Positions 46,545-55,782 are shown, numbered from the stretch's first letter. The stretch is 64,000 bases of DNA from Caldisericaceae bacterium (GCA_027023025.1 JALVXB010000043.1:1-64000); one strand, 5' to 3'. Notes: generated by a model not told the origin, from the letters alone. Numbers and translations are program-made.

Positions 46545-47372
46545 CTATTTGTTAAAAAGTGCTCTGTACTCCTCAACCGTGTCTTCTGCAAATTTTTTCA
46601 TTCCTTCACTCGTTTTGTAGTGCCAGATCATTTCTTTTAGCACGGTGAAAGGAATTGTTGCAATGTCTGCACCTACTTCTGCAAGCTCTCTTACCTGTCG
46701 TGCATTTCTTACGCTAGCTGCAAGGATTTTCGTTTCAAATTCGTAGTTGTCAAATATGTCACGGATGCTTGCGACGAGGTCTACTCCACTTACGATTCCC
46801 TCGTCACTGAGAAGTTTTTCTCCCCATTCTACTCCTGCTGCAGGATAGTAGTCGTGCTTTTCGAACCCTATTTTGGCGTTTGTGCGTAAATAGTCGTCAA
46901 TTCTTCCTGCAAATGGGCTTACATAGTCGGCACCTGCTTTTGCTGCGAGGAGCGCTTGCAAAGGGTTCATAATAAGCGTTACATTTACGGGTATTCCGTC
47001 TTCGTGTAGCCTGCGAATTACTTTTAGCCCGTCAAAAAGATGCGTTCCGCCCTTCTCTGTTTCGGGATTTACCGGTATTTTTATCACGACATTGGATGCT
47101 ATGCTGTTGAACCTGTCAAACAGAGTGTGCGCTTCTTTGTACATTGCATCTTCAGTGCTTCCGATTACTTCGAGACTTACGGGTTTCCCCTTGCCTACGA
47201 ATGCAAGAAGTTCCTTTATGTATTCTTCCATCGTAACGGTTTTGCCTTTTTCTTTGTAGTAATTTACTGCCTTCTTAATTAAAGACGGATTTGTCGTAAC
47301 GCCGTCCACGATGCCCCACGAAAGCGCTTCTTTTATTTCGTCGATGTTTGCCGTGTCGATGAAAATTTTCAT
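46545..47372 (-). CDS. Transaldolase / fructose-6-phosphate aldolase family protein
   Basis: 275 residues, longer than the about 220-residue TalC/FSA class owing to an insert after KKAV (MEEYIKELLAFVGKG region) and one near FAGRIDDYLRTN. Signatures: MKIFIDTANIDEIKEAL, GVTTNPSLIKKA, VVIKIPVNPE with the Schiff-base lysine, NVTLIMNPLQALLAAKAGADYVSPFAGRIDD (in two pieces) and ILAASVRNARQV. Acts with the transketolase gene just downstream on the same strand. Transaldolase versus aldolase activity is not settled by sequence. Confidence 0.88.
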   Translation of the reverse strand: MKIFIDTANIDEIKEALSWGIVDGVTTNPSLIKKAVNYYKEKGKTVTMEEYIKELLAFVGKGKPVSLEVIGSTEDAMYKEAHTLFDRFNSIASNVVIKIPVNPETEKGGTHLFDGLKVIRRLHEDGIPVNVTLIMNPLQALLAAKAGADYVSPFAGRIDDYLRTNAKIGFEKHDYYPAAGVEWGEKLLSDEGIVSGVDLVASIRDIFDNYEFETKILAASVRNARQVRELAEVGADIATIPFTVLKEMIWHYKTSEGMKKFAEDTVEEYRALFNK

Positions 47373-47437
47373 TTACCCCACCTCCTTAAAATAAGTATGT
47401 GTAAAAAATTTTTGAACGACCCTCAAAAGATACAAAT

Positions 47438-47462
47438 GCTGCCCTCACTTTGCGAGGGCAGC
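47438..47462 (-). terminator. Hairpin after the small membrane protein gene
   Basis: Perfect 9-bp stem GCTGCCCTC/GAGGGCAGC with a 7-base loop, located 11 bases beyond the minus-strand stop at 47473. The T run is short (CATTTG), so termination strength is uncertain. Confidence 0.7.
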
Positions 47463-47472
47463 GTATTAAAAA

Positions 47473-47730
47473 TTAGAAATCGTCTTCTTCGCTCTGGATG
47501 TAGTATTTTCTTGGAAGCATTGCTAATGCTACTGCAAGTCCGAATAGACCGGTGAAAAGACCGATGAAAAACCATCCAAAAGCGTTCCTTCCTTTTTTGC
47601 CGGCGACGACAGCCGTTGCTATTGCAAAAATCAGTAAGAAAAGAAGAATAACGAGATAAAGTCCTATGACTGTGCCAATTGCTGTAAGTCCTGTCAGCGG
47701 TGCATTTGCCGTAAAACCTCCTGTATTCAT
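47473..47730 (-). CDS. Small membrane protein with two hydrophobic helices
   Basis: 85 residues from ATG 47730 (GGGGTG site; an in-frame GTG at 47739 overlaps it). Two membrane segments (IGLYLVILLFLLIFAIATAVV and GWFFIGLFTGLFGLAVALAM, split by AGKKGRNAF) and an acidic C-terminus (QSEEDDF). The 'GKKGRNAFGWFFIGLFTGLFG' layout is common in small bacterial envelope proteins of unknown function. It is the first gene before transaldolase on this strand and ends in a hairpin, so it is likely a separate transcript. Confidence 0.7.
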   Translation of the reverse strand: MNTGGFTANAPLTGLTAIGTVIGLYLVILLFLLIFAIATAVVAGKKGRNAFGWFFIGLFTGLFGLAVALAMLPRKYYIQSEEDDF

Positions 47731-47900
47731 CTGTATCACCCCCTTTCACACATTGTGTTTAATTATACGATATTTTTAGTAAAAATAAAGTTGTAAGCGG
47801 CTTTAACAAAAGTAAACGGAATATCTTGCGTACCTTTTAACCTCCTTTTAATGTAAGATGTGCTATTCTAAGGTGTGTTATGTATTTATCGTTTTTGTCG

Positions 47901-47912
47901 TATAATTTGCTT
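47901..47912 (+). promoter_or_regulatory. -10 box of thiN (leaderless)
   Basis: TATAAT at 47901-47906 with ATG at 47913, leaving 6 bases, so transcription should begin at about the start codon. No good -35 hexamer and no Shine-Dalgarno. Confidence 0.6.
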
Positions 47913-48569
47913 ATGAAAGATAGCAAGAAAGTACTCATAGTTGCTAATGGAGAGGCAAACTCCAGAAAATTTCTCAAGAGTCTTGCTGCGGAATCAGATT
48001 TTGTAATAGGGGTAGACGGCGGGGCGGGTGTTCTTTTTAGCTACGGGATAAAGACGAATGTTGCAATCGGTGACTTTGACTCAATAGACAAAAAAGTACT
48101 CGAAAAAGTTAAAAAAAGTGTAAAGGTTTTGCAGTACCCTCGTGAAAAGGACTATTCAGATACGGAACTTGCCGTGCATTACGCAATAAATAGAGGGTTT
48201 GAAGACTTTACTCTTACTGGTATGGGTGGTAAGCGCACAGACCATTTGCTTTTTAACCTCTCTGTTTTGTACTCTCTCCTGAAAAAAGGCAAAAAGGCCA
48301 GGATTTGTGAAGAGAATGAGGACATATATATTACAAATGGCATGTTGAGTGTGAAAGTAAATAAAGGAGATACTGTTTCAATTTATCCTTTTACGATTCG
48401 TGCGAAAGTGGAGAAAACCGTTGGGCTTAAATATCCTCTCTATAATAAAGTTATTACGAAATCAAAAACGCTCACTCTGAGTAATGTTGCTCTTTTAGAT
48501 AGAATTTCTGTAAAGGTGTTAAAGGGCACTGTTCTTTTAATCGTGGAAAAACGGGTACCGTCTTCTTAG
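47913..48569 (+). CDS. thiN: Thiamine pyrophosphokinase
   Basis: 218 residues: KKVLIVANGEANSRKFL, VIGVDGGAGVLFSYGI, VAIGDFDSIDKKVLEKV, KDYSDTELAVHYAINRG and TGMGGKRTDHLLFNLSVL are the conserved ATP- and thiamine-binding motifs. Converts thiamine to TPP, the cofactor of the transketolase encoded nearby. The upstream in-frame ATG at 47880 lies before the -10 box and is rejected in favour of ATG 47913. Confidence 0.9.
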   Translation: MKDSKKVLIVANGEANSRKFLKSLAAESDFVIGVDGGAGVLFSYGIKTNVAIGDFDSIDKKVLEKVKKSVKVLQYPREKDYSDTELAVHYAINRGFEDFTLTGMGGKRTDHLLFNLSVLYSLLKKGKKARICEENEDIYITNGMLSVKVNKGDTVSIYPFTIRAKVEKTVGLKYPLYNKVITKSKTLTLSNVALLDRISVKVLKGTVLLIVEKRVPSS

Positions 48570-49304
48570 CAAATGTATTCATAAAAGCATTTTACTTTAC
48601 ACGCTGCTTAAAGGTTTAAGATACTTACCGTTTTAATAAAAGAACCATTCCTACCGAAAATTCTCTATAAGTTATAATTATTCTGGCAAATATTTCTCTT
48701 CCGCAGTATAGCGGCCACAGTTGTTGCTTCCATAAGTATATGGAGCAAAGCCTTCCATCGTCCTCGAGCGGGCGTCTATCTTCTCTTCGCTGTCCTGAGC
48801 CGTTTTTGCGAAGAACCTCTCCCTTCCCGTCATCCTCGAGCGAGCGTTAGCGAGCGAAGGACCTCAATGAATAGAAAGGAAACTTCGCATCCTTTCTAAC
48901 TTTTCTTCCTATGTGGGGAAAAGCAAATTGGTAGGTAAGTTACAAAAATGGTTTTCTGTAAAACAAAAGACGAAATTCGTCGACTGTGCTTTCACAAGGG
49001 TAAAGTTGTTAAGGCAGAGATTCTTCACTTCGTTCAGAATGACAGGAAAAATGCAACTAGTCTAAAAGATTTTATGATTAAAGTGGAAATGCGCTCAATA
49101 TGTCAAAATCTAAAAAGTTTTGTGGTTAAGGTAAAGACTCTTCGCTATGCTCAGGGTGACAGAAAAAATATAGAGTGGCAGAAAGGTGGTCATCCTCGGG
49201 CGAGCGTTAGCGAGCGAAGGATCTCGTTTCTTTAAAAAGGTACAGACCCCCTTTTTCTAATTATTTTTAGTTATAAAAGGGTGGAATTTCAACTTCTACA
49301 TAAA
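48570..49304. repeat. Repeat-rich gene-free region (dispersed repeat family, copy C)
   Basis: About 735 bases of repeat debris. GTCCT/ATCCTCGAGC units with AGCGAGCG direct repeats lie at 48831-48863 and 49190-49223 (a partial one near 48772). The 'cttcacttcgttcagaatga' core lies near 49023, and a variant near 49140. A 23-bp palindrome lies at 48874-48896. The stretch 48864-48950 resembles 14299-14390. An open frame at 48948-49235 is made of these repeats and is not called as a gene. Confidence 0.8.
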
Positions 49305-49332
49305 AAGGAGTATTGCTATAGCAATACTCCTT
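49305..49332 (-). terminator. Terminator of the pantothenate operon
   Basis: A perfect 28-bp palindrome (arms AAGGAGTATTGC and GCAATACTCCTT around TATA). On the minus strand it is followed by a T-rich run (TTTATG), 25 bases past the panD stop. Confidence 0.85.
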
Positions 49333-49357
49333 AGACGGATTAAGTGGAATTGGTTAT

Positions 49358-49714
49358 TTACCTAACCTCTTTTATTTTGTTATTTTCGTCAACGAGGAGT
49401 ATAACAGGTTTAAAGTTTTTCAGTTCTTCTTCGTCGTATACTGCGTAGGAAGCAATGATCACGAGGTCGCCCACCTCGCCAAGTCGTGCTGCTGCACCGT
49501 TTAATCCAATAACCCCGGAATTTCTTTCCCCGTATAAAACATAAGTGGACAGGCGCTTTCCGTTTGTCACATTGTACACATCAACGCGTTCAAATTCCCT
49601 GAGATTCGCTTTTTCTGCAAGTGCAAGGTCAATCGTAATACTACCTTCGTAGTTCAGGTCGCAGCGCGTGATGCTGGCGCGATGTATTTTCGACTTAAGC
49701 ATTATTCTTTGCAT
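49358..49714 (-). CDS. panD: Aspartate 1-decarboxylase (pyruvoyl enzyme)
   Basis: 118 residues. The self-cleavage site YEGS places Gly24-Ser25 exactly as in the E. coli enzyme when translation starts at ATG 49714. [20 protein letters not shown] and [19 protein letters not shown] are family signatures. Makes beta-alanine for pantothenate. Overlaps panC by 20 bases; last gene of the operon. Confidence 0.95.
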   Translation of the reverse strand: MQRIMLKSKIHRASITRCDLNYEGSITIDLALAEKANLREFERVDVYNVTNGKRLSTYVLYGERNSGVIGLNGAAARLGEVGDLVIIASYAVYDEEELKNFKPVILLVDENNKIKEVR

Positions 49715-50561
49715 TGAGGAATACCTCCGTGTTATCTATAAGCCGTGCCTTTCCGAAGTATGCAGCAACTGCGATAAGCACATCTCTATCTATGTAAGGC
49801 ACATCTTCCAGTGTGTGGATGTCCACTATTGAAATGTAGTCAATCTTCTTCAGCGTTTTTGCCGTGCTCAGCATGTCTTTCATTACCTGTATTACTTTTG
49901 TGCTGTTCCTTTCGCCTTTTAGTATGAGTTCTTTCCCTTTTTCTATCGTCTGGTGAATAAGTGGTGCTTCTTTTCTCTCCTCTGGGGATAGGTACTTGTT
50001 TCTTGAACTCATCGCAAGCCCGTCACTTTCCCGCACGATTGGGCAGGGAACTACCTTTACATCGAGGTTTAAGTCTAAGGACATCCTTTCTAACACTCTG
50101 AACTGCTGGTAATCTTTCTTTCCAAAGTATGCATTATCTGGTTTTACGATGTTGAACAACTTAAGCACAACGGTCGTTACGCCTCTGAAGTGCGTGGGCC
50201 TGAAACGGCCGCAGAGGTATTTGGTGAGTTTTGTTACTTCAACGAATGTTTGAAACCCCTCCGGGTACATTTCTTCTGCCGTTGGGATAAAAACTGCATC
50301 TACGCCTTCTTTTTCTAACTTTTTGCAGTCTCCTTTTTCGTCTCTTGGATAACTGTCCAGATCTTCGTTTGGTGCAAATTGTGTGGGGTTTACAAATATG
50401 CTTGCAACGACGACCTCGTTTTCTTTTTTTGCACACCGCACCAGGGAGAGGTGCCCTTCGTGCAGGTAACCCATCGTCGGAACAAAACCAATCTTTTTAC
50501 CATTTTTTCTCGCTTCGTCAGAAAATGCTTTCATTTCTGATGCGCTTCTTATGATTTTCAT
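49695..50561 (-). CDS. panC: Pantothenate synthetase
   Basis: 288 residues with [18 protein letters not shown] (HIGH-like), [56 protein letters not shown] and [11 protein letters not shown]. Joins pantoate and beta-alanine with ATP. Middle gene of the panG-panB-panC-panD operon. Confidence 0.96.
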   Translation of the reverse strand: MKIIRSASEMKAFSDEARKNGKKIGFVPTMGYLHEGHLSLVRCAKKENEVVVASIFVNPTQFAPNEDLDSYPRDEKGDCKKLEKEGVDAVFIPTAEEMYPEGFQTFVEVTKLTKYLCGRFRPTHFRGVTTVVLKLFNIVKPDNAYFGKKDYQQFRVLERMSLDLNLDVKVVPCPIVRESDGLAMSSRNKYLSPEERKEAPLIHQTIEKGKELILKGERNSTKVIQVMKDMLSTAKTLKKIDYISIVDIHTLEDVPYIDRDVLIAVAAYFGKARLIDNTEVFLNAKNNA

Positions 50562-50580
50562 CGTATCATCTCCGTTTCCT

Positions 50581-51393
50581 TTAAGAGGTTTCCTTTTTCA
50601 GGTGAAACACGTGTTCTTCCGAAGGGAACTTTTTGTTTTCTACATCTAAAATGTATTCTTTTGTTGCGTCTAAAATTTCTTTGTACAGATTCCGGTATTT
50701 TTTAACGAATCGTGGCGTAAAAGTGGGATCCATCCCCAGTACATCGGTAATTACGAGAATCTGTCCGTCGCAGAACCTGCCTGCGCCAATGCCAATCGTG
50801 GGCACTTCTATACTCTCCGTAACTTCTTTTGCAATTTCTTCAGGCATGCCTTCCAGAACGATACTGAACACACCTGCCTGCTGCAATGCGATTGCGTCGT
50901 TAATAAGCATTTTTGCTTTGTTTTCAGTTTTTCCCTGTATTTTATATCCGCCAAATACATTTATCGATTGCGGGGTTAAGCCTATGTGTCCTAAAACGGG
51001 AATACCGTAAGAGACCATCTTTTCTATAAGAGGCGCAACACGCACGCCGCCTTCTAACTTTACTGCTTCTGCTCCCTCTTTAAGCAGCATGCCTGCGTTT
51101 TTTAACGCATCGCTTTCCGATGTTTGATAAGAGAGGAAAGGCATATCTCCGACGAGCAAAGCATTTTTTACGCCCCGTTTTACTATGCGCACGTGGTACA
51201 ACATTTCTTCCATTTTTACGGGGATTGTAGAATTGAGCCCCTGAAGTGTAGTTCCTACGGAATCTCCTACGAGTATAAGGTCAATACCTGCTTCGTCCAG
51301 AATCCGTGCAGTAAGATAATCGTACGCAGTAAGCGCTGTGATTATCTTTTTGTTTTTCATTTTTTTAATTTTAGGTACGGTAACTTTACCCAT
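50581..51393 (-). CDS. panB: 3-methyl-2-oxobutanoate hydroxymethyltransferase (ketopantoate hydroxymethyltransferase)
   Basis: 270 residues: [72 protein letters not shown] and [18 protein letters not shown]. Uses 5,10-methylene-THF to make ketopantoate. Overlaps the preceding reductase gene by eight bases. Confidence 0.96.
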   Translation of the reverse strand: MGKVTVPKIKKMKNKKIITALTAYDYLTARILDEAGIDLILVGDSVGTTLQGLNSTIPVKMEEMLYHVRIVKRGVKNALLVGDMPFLSYQTSESDALKNAGMLLKEGAEAVKLEGGVRVAPLIEKMVSYGIPVLGHIGLTPQSINVFGGYKIQGKTENKAKMLINDAIALQQAGVFSIVLEGMPEEIAKEVTESIEVPTIGIGAGRFCDGQILVITDVLGMDPTFTPRFVKKYRNLYKEILDATKEYILDVENKKFPSEEHVFHLKKETS

Positions 51394-52216
51394 TTAACAC
51401 CTTCCTTATCGCTTTGATTTTTTCTCTGTTGAGCCCCCGTCTTTCAGCTATTTTTAGTGTAGCAAAAGCGAGGAAAATGTAAATATCCTTCAAGTTTTCG
51501 TCTTTTATTGCGTTAAGGTGCATACGGATCGTTTCTGCGTCTCCTCGCAAAATCGGGCCTGTTAGTGCATTATCTACTCCGTTTTTTTCTATGTTTCTCA
51601 CGACGCCTTTTAACAGAGCAAGCAGTGATTCTTTTGCATCTTCGTCTGAAAAACCAATGGAAGTTAATATTCCTTGAGAAAGTGAAAAGAGTGTGACCGT
51701 GTAATTTGCGGTGAGCACGGCGGCAAGGTGATAAAGTATTTTATCGTTCGGATTTATTTTAATGAACCTGCCGTTTACTGCACTGACAATTTTTTCGGCT
51801 GCTTCTTTTGCTTTTTTACTGCCTTCGAATGTGAAAATCGTGCCTTTTAATGACTTTGCTGCATCCTGTGGGTTTGCAAAAGACTTTAATGGATGCAGGG
51901 AGCCTACATTTGCTTTGAGAAAGTTAATTGCTTCTGAGGATAGAGCACCGCTCGTGTGCATTACGGCCTGCTCTTTATTTACGGAATCCGCAATTTGTTC
52001 TGCAACACTTTTTATGGCACTATCCGTTACGGTAAGAAGTACGACTTCACACTGCGCTGCATTTTCTATAGAAACACTGTGTGCCTTTGAAACGGATGCA
52101 ATAAAATCTGCACTTTCTTTGTGCCTGCTTGCGATGCATACGGGAAAGTTCTTTTCTGAAAGTGCTATTGCAAGTGCACCGCCAACTCTGCCTGCGCCAA
52201 TTATACCAATTTCCAT
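51386..52216 (-). CDS. panG: Rossmann-like/DUF2520 protein, probable ketopantoate reductase PanG
   Basis: 276 residues. The N-terminal Rossmann motif EIGIIGAGRVGGALAIAL and SLHPLKSFANPQDA fit the Rossmann-like plus DUF2520 architecture; the helical C-terminal half contains YHLAAVLTANYTVTLFSL and TGPILRGDAETI. PanG of Francisella and Clostridioides, an alternative to PanE, has this architecture and lies in pan operons. Here it leads panB-panC-panD, exactly where the missing reductase step belongs. A leaderless promoter precedes it inside the end of the next upstream gene. Confidence 0.8.
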   Translation of the reverse strand: MEIGIIGAGRVGGALAIALSEKNFPVCIASRHKESADFIASVSKAHSVSIENAAQCEVVLLTVTDSAIKSVAEQIADSVNKEQAVMHTSGALSSEAINFLKANVGSLHPLKSFANPQDAAKSLKGTIFTFEGSKKAKEAAEKIVSAVNGRFIKINPNDKILYHLAAVLTANYTVTLFSLSQGILTSIGFSDEDAKESLLALLKGVVRNIEKNGVDNALTGPILRGDAETIRMHLNAIKDENLKDIYIFLAFATLKIAERRGLNREKIKAIRKVLNG

Positions 52217-52221
52217 ATTTC

Positions 52222-52249
52222 ATTATACGGAACTATTGGGATTGTTCAA
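52222..52249 (-). promoter_or_regulatory. Leaderless promoter of the pan operon
   Basis: On the minus strand -35 TTGAAC (plus 52244-52249), 16-bp spacer, -10 TATAAT (plus 52222-52227), then 5 bases to ATG 52216. It overlaps the 3' end of the flippase-like gene. Confidence 0.75.
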
Positions 52250-53287
52250 AGGATTATCTCTTTTACTTTTCGTCTTTTTGTGGAGCGCTTTTTCTTCCCT
52301 TAGAAGTTTATAGAAGAACAAACCTCCAACGAGTGTAGGAATGTAGAAGGAAACCATTCTGTATAGAAATGTGAGTTGTGCAATTGCGTGCGGTGCAAGC
52401 GGCTTAAAGAATGCAGCAAATGCGGCGTCCATAATGCCAATTCCTCCGGGTGTTGCGCCGATGCTCGTCGTAAACTGCATTGCAATTTGAGTAAGAATAA
52501 CTTCCCTGAGAGGTGCAGATATACTGAGTGCTTTAAACGATAGAGGCGTGAGCATAAGGAAAAACGACTGTGAAACGAACGCAATAAAGAGCGTTACGAC
52601 AGCAAGTAATTTATTCGTTGAAAAAAATAGTGCAAGTCCTTCTGAAAATTCGTCTATAGAGTGTTCTAAAGACGAAGGGTCGAACTTTTCGCTTGCAATT
52701 TTCTTTGAAACGAATTCTATTACCCGTTTTATCTTTTGGGGATACTTCATAAAGAAGAATGTAAAAAATGAAAATACGAATACGAAGATTGCAAGGCTCG
52801 TAAAGAATGTGTTTCGCCCGTTGCTTATGAATTGATGTGGGGTAACGAGAAGTATTACGGAGAAAACGAGGTATACGATAAGTGTAAGGATCATGTAGAC
52901 GACGCTGATTGCAGTGGAACGCCCTATAGATTCTGCAAACTTGGATAAAAAGTACACCTGAGTGGGAATTGCACCTGAATAAAATGGCGTGATGTTCGAG
53001 CCAAATATAGAGGCAAACATTATTTCAATACTTTTTTGAAAGCGAATTTTTCCGCCGGAAAGTTTTACGACGAGGTACAATTTTACTCCGTTAAAAAACC
53101 ATACGGCAAAAAGGCATAGAATGAGAATGAACAGATAGAATAGATTTATTCTGTGAATCAGGCTCTTAAAGTTTGTTTCTCTGAATATAAAAAATAAGAT
53201 AACGATAATCGTTAAAAGCACGAGAAGGGTGGATTGTGAAATCCTCTTCTCAAGGTTCTCAATACCACCCTTCTTTTCTTTGCTCAT
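52223..53287 (-). CDS. Flippase-like membrane protein (UPF0104 / lysylphosphatidylglycerol-synthase TM domain)
   Basis: 354 residues with about eight membrane segments. Family features: NLFYLFILILCLFAVWFFNG-like first helices, SIFGSNITPFYSGAIPTQVY, and QFTTSIGATPGGIGIMDAAF near the C-terminus. Proteins of this class are found in glycolipid and aminoacyl-lipid synthesis and may move lipids across the membrane. Lies 13 bases downstream of the radical SAM gene on the same strand, suggesting a shared envelope-lipid role. Substrate unknown. Confidence 0.8.
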   Translation of the reverse strand: MSKEKKGGIENLEKRISQSTLLVLLTIIVILFFIFRETNFKSLIHRINLFYLFILILCLFAVWFFNGVKLYLVVKLSGGKIRFQKSIEIMFASIFGSNITPFYSGAIPTQVYFLSKFAESIGRSTAISVVYMILTLIVYLVFSVILLVTPHQFISNGRNTFFTSLAIFVFVFSFFTFFFMKYPQKIKRVIEFVSKKIASEKFDPSSLEHSIDEFSEGLALFFSTNKLLAVVTLFIAFVSQSFFLMLTPLSFKALSISAPLREVILTQIAMQFTTSIGATPGGIGIMDAAFAAFFKPLAPHAIAQLTFLYRMVSFYIPTLVGGLFFYKLLREEKALHKKTKSKRDNPLNNPNSSV

Positions 53288-53299
53288 TTTACTGTTACA

Positions 53300-54763
53300 C
53301 TATTTGTCAATTTCGTCAGAAACGTAGAACTGTTCGATGTCTCCCCCGTTCTTTTTAAGGATTTCTTCTTTTTTCTTCTTGTATTCTTTCGTCTTCTTTG
53401 CAACATCAGGGAAGTCGTGTTCAAACACAGGACGCGAAAGTTTTTCCCACTCTTTGGAAAGTTTGTCAAGGTGTTTACCGACATCTTTGTACATATTTTC
53501 CAGTGTGCCGTCCGTACCTCTTACGCCTGGCAAAGAACCAATCTTTCTGAAGTAATCAGGATGGTCGACGAGCAAGCATACGCTGAGCAGGTTGTCAGAG
53601 TACGGCTGAAGCTTCTGGATTTCTTTGAAGAACGGAAGTTGTAGTGCTTCTTTCAGGGACATGTCGTTGATATTGCCCTGAGAGAGGTGAATGAATGCAC
53701 ACGGTTCAATTCCGCCGTCTGCCGTAATGTGAATGTATCTTCTTCCTCCTGCAAGGCATCCGCCGGTGTAAGGCCCGTCATTCCAGAAGTCTGCTGCAAA
53801 CAGAGGTTTAGTTGCCCTGATTTCGTGGATTCTATGGTAGGACTTAAGCCTCTGCTCTGGAGTAAGCATTAAACTGACATCAGGGTTTCTACCAATAGGA
53901 ATGTACTGGAAGTACCACGCAATTTTTGCACCTTTGTCTACCATAAAGTCAACGAATTCGTCGCTAAGAATTTCGTCGACATTCACGCTCGTTTCAGTTA
54001 CTGAGTACCCGAATGGTACGCCAGCTTTCTTCAGATTATCCATTGCCTTCATTACTCTGTCCCAGGCACCTTTACCTCTTCTCCAGTCGGTTTTCTCTTT
54101 GAACCCTTCTACGCTTATGCACGGCACGGCATTACCTGCATCTGCTAACTTCTCTGCGAACTTTTCAGTGATGATGGAACCATTCGTGTAGAACATAAAT
54201 GCCATGTCGTTGTGTTTTTTGAGGATGTCGAAGAGGTGCGGATACAGTGTTGGTTCGCCCCCTGAAAGTACGATGAAGTAAATACCCATCTCTTTCGCTT
54301 CTGTTAAAATCCTGTCAAGTGTTTCAAAGGACATCGTTTTTGCCTGATCGTACGATCCTGCCCAGCAACCAATACAGTTGTAGTTGCACTTCTCTGTGGG
54401 GTCAATAAGCATAAACCACGGCACATTTACTTTTTCTTTCTTCGTGTAGGCACGCTGTTTTGGAATTCCAATCCATGCAGCATTCACGACGAAGTTCTGG
54501 GCAAGTTTTCTTGCAACATCGGGACGCGTATCTTTAAGTAAATTGATTAAAAGGTGGATTCCTGGCCTGTCGTTTTCTGCAAGTTTTTTAATTCCGTTTA
54601 TCTGTTCTTTAAATACGGGGAGGAAAGAAAACTTATTTGCAAGTGCAGCAAGTGTATCAATTGCCTTATATACATTTCTTTCGGGATCTTTCTGCAGATA
54701 ATTCACAATACTATCAAGGGTCTTTGAAAGCACCAATCTTTTCGCATTTTCACCTAAACTCAT
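53300..54763 (-). CDS. Radical SAM protein with auxiliary cluster region
   Basis: 487 residues. A helical N-terminal extension of about 115 residues precedes LIDPTEKCNYNCIGCWAGSY with the CxxxCxxC cluster motif near residue 127. The GGEP SAM motif (VLSGGEPTLYPHLFDIL) and a C-terminal SPASM-like region with GGIEPCAFIHLSQG, CLAGGRRYIHI and VCLLVDHPDYF follow. Resembles large radical SAM proteins that modify lipids or peptides; no peptide precursor is visible. Downstream of a wHTH regulator and upstream of a flippase-like gene, so envelope-lipid chemistry is plausible but inferred. Confidence 0.82.
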   Translation of the reverse strand: MSLGENAKRLVLSKTLDSIVNYLQKDPERNVYKAIDTLAALANKFSFLPVFKEQINGIKKLAENDRPGIHLLINLLKDTRPDVARKLAQNFVVNAAWIGIPKQRAYTKKEKVNVPWFMLIDPTEKCNYNCIGCWAGSYDQAKTMSFETLDRILTEAKEMGIYFIVLSGGEPTLYPHLFDILKKHNDMAFMFYTNGSIITEKFAEKLADAGNAVPCISVEGFKEKTDWRRGKGAWDRVMKAMDNLKKAGVPFGYSVTETSVNVDEILSDEFVDFMVDKGAKIAWYFQYIPIGRNPDVSLMLTPEQRLKSYHRIHEIRATKPLFAADFWNDGPYTGGCLAGGRRYIHITADGGIEPCAFIHLSQGNINDMSLKEALQLPFFKEIQKLQPYSDNLLSVCLLVDHPDYFRKIGSLPGVRGTDGTLENMYKDVGKHLDKLSKEWEKLSRPVFEHDFPDVAKKTKEYKKKKEEILKKNGGDIEQFYVSDEIDK

Positions 54764-54800
54764 CGTTAAAACCTCCTTTCAGTTTTAGTATTGTTTTTCA

Positions 54801-55523
54801 TTATATCAATTCTTCGATTACGCTCAAGACCTTGCGCTGCTCTTCCGGGGTTACGAGAGGCAGATTATCTCTAAATTTGTCCTGCAAAACTTTAAACTTC
54901 TGTAATGTGTAACTGTTCAGGTTCATTTTCTCTAAAACACTTTCCTCTTTTTCAGAGAGTGTGAACATTAGCTCTGTGAGAAAAGACAGGAGCACCGACG
55001 GCTGCATTTTTGACGCCATTAAACTATCGAGATTAACGAAGTTGCCGATGTCAATTTTGAATACTTTGGCAAACATTATGAATAAGGAAGCGGTGTATAG
55101 TACGACTGAAAGCGGGTGTTTTTCTTTTTCTACTTTCCTTGAGATGATGGAAATTGACTTGGAGATTCCCATTTTCTCGTACTTTTCGATCTTGTCTTTG
55201 ATCCAGCTGGAGATAAGTTCAAGCGAAGCTTTCCGGTCCTTTGCGCCGACGCGCACCATTGAAGCATCTTTTGGTATGTAGTGCACTTCAGAACGACCTG
55301 GTCCTGGCCTTAGCCGATATTCCACCTTAAGGAACCCTTTTTTCAGCAGTTCCTGAATGATGTCGTAGGCAGTCCACTTGCTTACATCCATTTTTTCAGC
55401 AACATCTTTGTACGATACGGGTTTGCCGGTTTCGTTGTATAGTTCAACGAGTACTTCGAGGAATTCGCGTTGTCTTCGCGTAAGTTTCGTATACAACTGC
55501 CTCCTCGTGTATAGCCTTGCCAT
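54801..55523 (-). CDS. Winged-helix transcriptional regulator
   Basis: 240 residues. The N-terminal wHTH (LTRRQREFLEVLVELYNETG, SYKDVAEKMDVSKWTAYDII, KKGFLKVEYRLR wing) resembles LexA-like and DtxR/MarR-type domains. The remainder is helical without a known ligand domain. First gene before the radical SAM and flippase genes on this strand, so it is a good candidate for their regulator. GGAGGGAT lies before the ATG. Confidence 0.82.
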   Translation of the reverse strand: MARLYTRRQLYTKLTRRQREFLEVLVELYNETGKPVSYKDVAEKMDVSKWTAYDIIQELLKKGFLKVEYRLRPGPGRSEVHYIPKDASMVRVGAKDRKASLELISSWIKDKIEKYEKMGISKSISIISRKVEKEKHPLSVVLYTASLFIMFAKVFKIDIGNFVNLDSLMASKMQPSVLLSFLTELMFTLSEKEESVLEKMNLNSYTLQKFKVLQDKFRDNLPLVTPEEQRKVLSVIEELI

Positions 55524-55565
55524 ATAAATCCCTCCTTCCGCTCAAAAATTCCTAAATTCAGTTTA

Positions 55566-55593
55566 ATTATATCCCAAAAAACTAAAATGTCAA
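55566..55593 (-). promoter_or_regulatory. Consensus promoter of the wHTH-radical SAM-flippase operon
   Basis: On the minus strand -35 TTGACA (plus 55588-55593) and -10 TATAAT (plus 55566-55571), 16-bp spacer, 42 bases before ATG 55523. Confidence 0.88.
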
Positions 55594-55782
55594 GGCGTAA
55601 GAAGTATTGCAATGTATAGGCATCTGGCTAGAATTATTGGTATATAAAATTGGGCGTTCATTTAAAATTTTTAAGTGAATTGTATAAGAATGTATATAAA
55701 AACTTTTGACACTGTTGGACCTCCCGCCTGTACGGTTTGCAATAATGCAAAATTGCTATAAAATTTATCAAGGAGGTGCGTA

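Noticed and set aside
47880-47912. Upstream ATG start for thiamine pyrophosphokinase
   Set aside because: The -10 box TATAAT lies inside this extension, and the conserved protein begins at 47913.
48948-49235. 95-codon open frame on the plus strand
   Set aside because: It is built from dispersed repeat units (the FVQNDR and RASVSERR segments are repeat translations) and has no ribosome-binding site; such frames are well-known false genes.
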